Below are positions 56,301 to 64,000 of a DNA stretch of 64,000 bases, in pieces. Below the pieces are notes generated by a model that saw only the letters and a list, made by a program, of their open reading frames with translations, searched no databases and was not told the DNA's origin. The position numbers and the translations under genes are program-made. Source of the stretch: Cryptomeria japonica (taxonomy: Eukaryota > Streptophyta > Pinopsida > Cupressales > Cupressaceae); contig NC_081409.1 of NCBI RefSeq assembly GCF_030272615.1, positions 210,039,190-210,103,189 of the forward strand, in the 5' to 3' direction. How positions within the stretch are numbered: position 1 is the stretch's first letter; each line of letters opens with the position of its first letter.

Positions 56301-59162
56301 CACTAACAATTTCACATCATGCTTAGCATTCATTTTAGCACATAGACTCGATTGTGTTTGAATATGCCTATTCAAGGACCTTTTTGGAAAACATCATCAC
56401 ATTCTTAGTTATCAGGCCCTTTGAAGTGCAAGTTATGCTTGGACTAGGTTGCCCGATGCTTGTGTCCTAACATTTTCCCTTCAAGTTTTTGGAAATCAAT
56501 ATTTGGCTTTTGATCATTTTGGAATCCTATCTTGTTCGTTAGTCTTAGTTTAAATTATTACTTTTAAAGGCTATAAACTCATATAAGGAATTTTTTTTCT
56601 CATTCATAAGCTAGCATGCAAGAAGTTGATATCTAGCAAACATTTTGAGCTAATGGATCTCTAAGGAATATTGGCAAAGCGAATATCAAGCATATTTTAA
56701 TCTTCAATTCAATTACAATGAGATCATTGGTTGTTATTTTCTCCCCTATTATCATTATTATGTATTGCACTAACAAATGTAGGACTTTCAAAAGAGCATT
56801 TCATCACCACCTTTATGTGGAGCTCCTTTAGTGGGTTTCAAACTGAAGGTAATCATGTCATTTCATTATTTGTCAATAATTTAGCCTCTGCCCTTGTGGG
56901 GGAACAAAATCTATCGCATCATTTTTGTTGTGGAGATGAGAACACCAACACAAGGTTTTACTTAGGCAAACCCGTATACAACCTTTTTCCCCATTTTCTA
57001 TGTGCACAGGTTTAGACCCAACTTTGAGGAGCTACATGAAGGTAGAGTAGGCATTGAAGGAAATTTCCATACCTTTAATGGACAAAAACCTCATCATAAG
57101 GGTGCCCAACATCCCTATGCTGCTAGTTTTTCCTTAGTTTTTAGTAGATAAGTATATAGAGCCCATTAATTCCATTTCTAGTCATCTCTCAAGCATCCAT
57201 CATCTTCAGACATGAGTGCCTAGCACTTTTGCCTACTATAGTCAACTCTACATTCCAATTCCAGGTTCTTCCATATGTGTACATTTTAGATCTATATTGT
57301 TGTTTATGTATTTCATGCTACATCTATTACAATTTGTCAAAATTAGTCATTTAACAATTGTTATCATAGTTCTTTCACACAGACTTCACAACCTCAATCA
57401 TTTACAACAAAGGTTCAAAAAATCCCAATGCTTAGCTCTCCTTTGAGGGTAATATCTAGTCGTATCCTTGGTCTATATTTCATGAAGGATTGAGATCTTC
57501 TGGGTTGCATTGATTAGTTTTGGGATCTCAATTTCTCCATTTCACAAGGTTACATGTTAGATATCATATAGTAGAGTCTCTTCAAGGATTATAAAATATT
57601 GAAGGACTAAATTATATTTAGGCACACAGTTCTTTCACTACAATGATATTGTTTTTTCAAGAACCCAATAACAATCTTTAAAAATATTTGAACAACATAA
57701 TGGAAGATACAAAAGATTTTTTAAATACACGTACAAAAATAACACACAACAAAACAAAAAAAATAAAATTATACACAATTTTTTATTATAATAAATAATA
57801 TAATTAATTAATAAACAATATCAAATAGACATTCTGAGGTAAAACCCTAAATTCCTCTATAGAAAGGTGAGGGGTTTGAACCTTCGGTACTAAATTTATG
57901 AGTGTTGACTTAGCCGACAATGATATTGTGTAGGCTTTTGAATGCTAATTTGTTTTATTTGGAAAGTGAGTTGGCGATTTTCTCACTATATTTCGTGTGC
58001 AAATATCTACGATTGCATGTCGTCTGCAAATATCTTGCATTACGTGGAGGATTTATTAAAGCCGTCACCCATTTTAACTCTTCAACGCGTGGGTTGACGA
58101 CTTCCACGCCTCATTAACATTCCAAAATAAAAATGTAATCTTATACACGCCAACTGGAAAGCTTATCAAACGGACTCGAACTCTTAACACCTTTGCAAGT
58201 AGTGTGCCACATCATGCTTGAAATGGAAAGGAATAATTTCACATTTTATGGTTGAGGTGGAGGAGCTTTTAAAGAAATCAAATAACTTTTTTGTTTTACT
58301 TACACTTGAATCAGATCTCTAAGAGGACCACTACTTTGTAGTTATTTAATATTATTATGTTTATCGGTTTTGGAAATGAAAATGGATTTTTATATAGTTT
58401 ATGATATTGGGCAATCTATTTTTAGATCTACAATAATTTAAGCAATGAAATACCATCAATATTATGTGATTCTTTAAATGAGGGGGGCTCCACTTAAAAC
58501 AATGATATTTAACCTTCCAAACGTATATATTATCCTCTGTTTTAAGCTTACTTGCAATAATGTGTATGGTCCAGTAGTGTTTTCAACATTTCAAGAAAAG
58601 TCAAATTGTTAACGTACAATAGATTTGATGGATCCGAAACGTCGATCAAAAAACATACACAGCTAATCTAGAAGCAACCCTCACAATATGAACTATGGAA
58701 AACGTATACCTACTATACAACAGAGATGTAAAATATGTGTATTTGATTATGCTTTAATTTATTTTGTACTTCTTTTGATCTTTGTTGTAAATGTGATAAT
58801 TTTTAAGTTTAATCTATTTACTATATAATTTGATTAATAATTGAAATTAATAAATTTTTATACATTTTTAAAAGTGAATCTGTTTATTTTGGACCTTAGT
58901 GCATGCGGGGTCTTGTCTATTGGATGACATCACACATGTTGTATTAGCCTCCAAAATTAAATTAGAGTTTTCTTTTCTCTTTTTTCCAAATATCTTCTTT
59001 GTCTATTTCAACCATTAGATTATTCAATTTAAATCAAACACCCCTGATGTCCTATTTAACTTAACAAAAATATCTTCAAATTTAATCCATTTAACACAAC
59101 TAAAATAACTTTAAATTTAACTAATTTATCCTAACAAAAATGGCTTTAAATATAATTTATAA
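53341..59162. other. AT-rich intergenic DNA
   Basis: About 5.8 kb with no supported gene, LTR or array. Short open frames (for example 56731-57015 and 57216-57446) have no recognised domain. AT content is very high from 53340 to 55400. Confidence 0.5.
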
Positions 59163-59800
59163 TTTCAACACACAAATACATTGAGAAGGGGGGGCTCAAT
59201 CAATGTATACTTAAATACTTCTAAAATCTCTTTTTCAGTTTTCACAAGTAATTAACCATATAATGCATAAGAACATGAAGATTAGTAATGCATCATACAA
59301 CACCAAGATATACATGGAAAACCCAAGATGGCAAAAAACACAGTGAGAAAATGTTGCTTGGAGTTATTGTCCAAATCCAACCTCACAAATGTATCAACCG
59401 ATTACAATTAATTTGAAGGCACCAACCTTCGGGGGACACCAATCCCATATACTTTATGGACACCAATCCAAAGGAGCACCAACCCCTATAGTAACTTACT
59501 CAAAATTTGGGACACCAATCCCTTTACAATGTTTAAGACTATAATCTTGATGAAATAAGAAAATGAATAAATATGAACCTCTGTAGTTATGCTCTGTCTC
59601 TACGAAATTTGGTTCACACTTTTTCATATTTGCAACTCTCCTTCTCTGCTACTTAGATTGATAAAACAATATCATCTCTCACTCTGTTATGCTTCTTTGC
59701 AACTTCTAGGTCTTTTTAACTCACAACACAACAACAACTCTCTTCATTGTTATCAATCTTCATTCTATTTGTATGTTCTATGTTTTGACTGACTTTTTGG
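59163..59800 (-). mobile_element. Copia-type LTR
   Basis: Reverse complement of the LTR type seen at 17021: it starts near TTCAACACACAAATACATTGAGAAGGGGG, then has ATGGAAAACCCAAGATGGCA and repeated CACCAA phrases (GGAGCACCAACCCCTATAG, GGGACACCAATCCC). These correspond to the TTGGTGCTCC phrases on + at 12412-12490. Ends are approximate; no target duplication was identified. Confidence 0.65.
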
Positions 59801-61559
59801 AGGTTAATACACAATGATGATAAGAATAGAATGCAAATCGATTGAATGAACAATCCTAATGCATCATAGAAGACGGTCTAATACATTAAATTAGTGTTTC
59901 ATTAGATAATGAGAAGAAAAAATCCAATTTTTTAATTATCTTTTTAACATATTGTAGAAGTTAATAAATAACCTATTTAAAGGATTGCAACAATTTATAA
60001 TGCCAAAGATGTTTTTAATTTTTAATGGATAGATATTAGATGATTAATCATTTATATTTCAGTTGTTTCTTATAGTTTACCTTATGCAAAAGTATTAATA
60101 TATTTTCATACATTTCTAACTTTTTATATCTTTTTATATCTAAATAAAATTTAGAATGACCTAGTATTTAAAAAAAAATAGTTACCTTTAAGATTTTTAT
60201 ATTATAGTTTATTATATTTTACATTAGTGACCAATGTAAGATTCGTATCTCAAAAAAACAAATAGAATAAACTGAGCTTATAAATTTGGAGTTTTGAAAC
60301 TGATTCACAATCCTAACTCATTGTTTGGAAACTTTTGCCTTAAATTGCTTTTTCCTCATCCTTGCTATCCATTTTGTGGTAAGATCAAAACTCTCAAACA
60401 TTACTTTTGGTTTTTCCCTCACATTAAGGTGTTATGTATTTCTTGGAATGTGACCATACCTTCCCTCTTCCATATCAAAGATTTTTTTGCATTGTCACGA
60501 GATTTTGTGGTAGGCCCGCACCTCTTTTCTAATGCCTCCATGTGTTTGGTTCCCACTTCGTGAATAGGGTGTCTTGACCTCCTGACAGTGCATACTCCAC
60601 GTGGCTTCCCCACAAGACTTCTAAGGTTTTCAATGATCAAATAATATTTTTTTACTATTGTATTGCCACGTGTTCGAGGGTCAGCAACTTAATTTTGTTT
60701 TGACTCGCACCGAATACTTAGAATTGAGATCATGAGCAACGCGAGATGATAAGGACAAATTAATGTTGTTGACATTTTTGCAAGGGAATAAGAGCATTGA
60801 GATCTCCTAGCGCACTTATAAAAAAAGATGAATCAATATTAGATAAAAAGAAGGCGATTATAGCAACTGTCTTAATGGTCATTTACCACCTCAAGGTGGT
60901 AGAAGTTAGGGTATCCTGGTTTCTTAGGGTTATGATCTCAAAATATAAAGGGATGATTTTCCTTTTAGACGAGAGATTTTCGATTTTTCACAATTTAGAG
61001 AAAAAACGTATAGACTGTGCCATCTTGGCTTCTCTATGTTTTTCATCTTTGGATTTGTTTAGAAGTATTATGTCAAGATTGTTGATGAATGTTTATGACA
61101 CTTATGGTTTCTATTTATCGAATGCAAGTAACTGAATCATGTCCTTATTAACTCTTTTAGTGACTTGTGGATGATATTTTGTTATCATATCATGTTGATG
61201 TGATTAACTTTAATTTAAGTGGTGAACGAAAGGCATATATCCCCTCACAAGTCTTAGTAAATAATTTTGTTGAAGATTTCAAATATTCGACTTTTATGTT
61301 TGTAAACTTTAAGCCTCTCGTTCTTCTTCAAAAAGAGTGAATTTATTTTGTCCTCATTTCTATGGTATCATGTCTATGATTTAATCATAAAGTTCCTAAG
61401 CATTATAAAATTTTGGCATATTGCCTTAGTATTAGTTTTTTTAATGTTCTTCTTTCCCTTTTCACCCCATTTGCAATTACGAAAAGTCGACTTCTAAAAT
61501 CTCGGAGGCCATTTCAAAGAGAGAATCAAGTCCCACCTCTGTGAAACTTCCCGACGTCC
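59801..61559. other. Non-coding stretch
   Basis: No recognised feature. An open frame of 112 codons at 60797-61135 has no domain I know and atypical composition. Confidence 0.4.
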
Positions 61560-62860
61560 CCGCTTTAGGTCTTCGAACTCGATGGGGGATAAAAAATATT
61601 TTCTAGCACACCCAATGGGACAATCATAGTCACCTGATTAGAAGTTAAAAAAAATGTATGAGCCAATGACCAACAACTAGGTCAAAAGATGCATGAAATC
61701 CAAGCTTGATACTACCACCTTTGGTGAATATTAGTAAGTCTTGACACTCTAAGGTTCGAGCTTCTCAAGCCAATACTCAACCTCATATTCAAATGGCTGC
61801 CCCTGCACCACCCTGAAATTTTGTCAATCGAGATAGTGGAAGCCCTTTAGCCCCTCCCACTCTGCCTGACCAATGGGATCCTATTCCTACTTCAGCATTA
61901 AAAGCCCTAGCTAAGTTTTGTGGAGAAGAAGGGAAGATCCTGACCAGAGCACCTATAGGATGTCGTAGATGTGTGTAGAGTCCACTTTGTTACCCAAATA
62001 AAATATTGATTTGAGATTACTTGCAGCACCTTTTAAAGGAAAAACTTTAGATTGGTATAAATCTTTAATCCTGAACTGTATATCAGATTGGGATGGCTTC
62101 AAAAATGCTTATTTTACATGGATCAATGAGAAATGAGACCATTCTACCTTGTTGCATCAATTGATAAATATCAAGAGAGCACCACAAGAGGCTATCACTA
62201 ATTTCAACATGAGATTCTAGAAGACATGACAAAGAACTCTAGTCACCTCTAGGGCACTAGCAGATATGACCTTTGTTTTTTACCTCAAAGCTTTTGATTC
62301 GGATATTGCAATGATGATATTTTCGCCTGGGGGAGCCTCTCTACCATTGGCTTATGAGGTGGTCGTTCTAGTTGAAAAATAGTTTAATTGATGCTAGGAA
62401 AATCCATCCAAGGCCATCTACGCCCATATTCCCATAATATTTCCCTTCCACATCAAGTGATTCCCAGTCAAGCACGCCCTACCCTCTACAATCCATGTAC
62501 ATGTATCGAAGTGGATTAGCCTCTATAGAATTCATTTCCACTTTGGTCGCAGAAATGAATGACATGAAAAATCTCCTATGGACTCTCTCAAACGAGATTA
62601 TCAATATCAAGTGCCAACAGGCTGCCAAGGCCATATCACCTTTTCAAAATTACAAGAATGAAAAGCCCTCTATATCAACCGCATCAATACCCAGGGGCGA
62701 ATCAGGGAGGAAGCCAAGGGCAACCTTCTAATCAAATTGTGGTTGTTCCAACTCCCATACAAGTTATTCCTTCGAACAACAACAAAGAGTTAGTGGTGGG
62801 ATAAAATAATTTCATGGAAGACACAAACTCATGGTGTTTCCCTTGCAATGACATGCCCAC
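61560..62860 (+). pseudogene. Ty3/gypsy gag, heavily decayed
   Basis: With several stops and frame changes the + strand reads LRLLAAPFKGKTLDWYKSL, then ISDWDGFKNAYF (near 62010-62120) and INIKRAPQEAITNFNMRF (near 62165-62215). This is the Retrotrans_gag core. Downstream fragments (EMNDMKNLLWTLSNEI, near 62553) and a C-rich remnant (SWCFPCNDMP, near 62831) fit the C-terminal part and zinc finger. It belongs with the protease at 63543. Confidence 0.7.
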
Positions 62861-62869
62861 ACCCTAAAA

Positions 62870-63542
62870 TTGTCTCTGGGTAACTTAAAACAAAAGATAG
62901 CTAAGCAATGGGCCCAAGGTATCTCAGCAGACCTCAAGAACTATTCACATTCATTCTCAGGGGTGGATAATGTAATATTAACGACACAAATGCAAGGCAT
63001 GTTTCTAGAACAAGAATATGAGATTATGTTAGATCACACGCTGTTCTCTTGGATGAAAGAGGAAGATGTAGTATTTGCCAATGATGCCCCCACATCCAAA
63101 CTGCATGTTCATTTAGATTACAATATCCGATCAAAGAGGAGGTTTACTAGGGAGATTTTCTCTCAAAGTTCTAAGCCACCCATGACCTTTGGAAAGGGCT
63201 TGAAAAATGTTGTAGTTTGCACCTTTTCCATAGAGGCCATGAGAGAAATCCCAATATAAACCAAAGGATTTCAAAGTTTCAACACCCTTGGCAATGAACG
63301 TGGTGAAACAACTAAAGAAAGCCCCTACCAATGTGTCTTTATGGGATATTTTGGCTATCCTTGAGCAAACATTGTTGCTAAAGGAGGCCCTAGAGGACCG
63401 ATAAAAGTTAGCTCGATCTAAAGAGCCTGCAAGACATAAGAAAGGAAAGGAGTCAGAAAATCTAGGACAATATCTGTCACCTATTTCCTTTGTCAACACT
63501 AGTGAAGATCAAAAGAAAGGACAAATCTGTAAGCAAAAACCT
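62870..63542 (+). pseudogene. Gypsy gag-protease linker
   Basis: An open stretch of 129 codons (62870-63259) followed by broken frames, lying between gag and protease in the same orientation. No separate domain is recognised. It has SSKPPMTFGKGLKNVV, of unknown role. Confidence 0.45.
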
Positions 63543-64000
63543 ATGCCCTTCTTTTTAACATTGTTAGTAGGGGATAAGTTGTTGCATAATTCCATGATAG
63601 ACTCAGGAGCTCATACCACTATCATGCCCAAACAAATTGTTGATGCCCTACAAATTAAATATGAACCATTGGAAAGGGGGATAATGCAACTAGATGATAA
63701 AAAGGTACAAGCCTTGGGAATTATCCAAGATCTACCCCTGACCCTATATTATTGCCCCAACATCACTATCCCTCAAGAGGTGGTCATAATTGATATTTCC
63801 CTCAACTTTGGCCTCTGCCTATCATGAGATTTTATGGCCAAGATTGGTGAATATATGTCCAATCTAGACTGGTCTCATTTGATTTTTTGAACTAAATATG
63901 GTTCAAAGATGAAAGTATTGTTGGAACCCCTACATTTCGAGCACATAGTGGAGGATGTTGTGATGAACTTTGAGCCCACTCATACTGTTATTACCAAAGA
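63543..64000 (+). pseudogene. Gypsy aspartic protease, runs off the window
   Basis: NSMIDSGAHTTIMPKQIVDA holds the DSG active site. It is followed by YEPLERGIMQLDDKKVQALG and LPLTLYYCPN, the rest of the retropepsin fold. Stops at 63825 and near 63888. After that, HFEHIVEDVVMNFEP.HTVI continues in a pol-like frame to the window end. RT should follow beyond 64000. Confidence 0.75.

Noticed and set aside
57840-57910. tRNA-like B-box phrase (GGTTTGAACCTTCGGT) suggesting a SINE
   Set aside because: No A box, no tail and no target duplication seen; one short match is not enough.

Overview
This is nuclear DNA of a seed plant with a large, repeat-packed genome. A gymnosperm is my best guess, but that is an inference from the density and style of the repeats, not from a diagnostic gene. 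In 64 kb I find one intact single-copy-type gene: an intronless MFS transporter of the nodulin-like / NFD4-like family on the + strand at 22467-24305. Almost everything else is LTR retrotransposon, many copies nested in one another, or local tandem repeats.

Left third (1-20734). A minus-strand Tat-like LTR with its leader (1-3115) comes first, then a copia-type LTR fragment (4604-5392). A second minus-strand Tat-like 5' LTR (6993-8368) follows; its leader carries two arrays of exactly 21 bp units (6030-6176 and 6672-6881). Next is a minus-strand gypsy element with 5' LTR 19405-20734. Its gag is split by a 9.7 kb copia element (8626-18355, target duplication ACCAT). That copia has lost all of its reverse transcriptase, and its 5' LTR is split by a 2.7 kb LTR-like insertion.

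Middle (20735-33537). The transporter gene with its TATA box is followed by several local duplications and a degenerate array of about 0.65 kb units with a three-unit higher-order repeat (27928-31167). A LINE remnant and the start of an old copia LTR follow.

Centre right (33538-52061). An 18.5 kb, apparently young Tat-lineage Ty3/gypsy element lies on the minus strand, with LTRs differing by roughly 1 percent by eye and target duplication ATGAC. It has gag, protease plus a G-patch, RT, RNase H, a second archaeal-type RNase H and integrase, all in one frame broken by four stops. Antisense to these, between integrase and the 3' LTR, lies a plant-mobile-domain (PMD) gene with its own TATA box, a 69 bp intron with consensus splice sites and a coiled-coil tail; this copy is broken. 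Arrays of an 8-base word (TAGCGCAT and variants), mostly at exactly 21 bp, lie in the leaders of both the sense and the antisense transcription units and read in the same sense in each RNA. This is the most interesting structure in the window.

Right end (52062-64000). The rest of the old copia LTR and AT-rich DNA without recognised genes are followed by another copia LTR (about 59163-59800, minus). A decayed plus-strand gypsy gag and protease begin near 61560 and run off the window.
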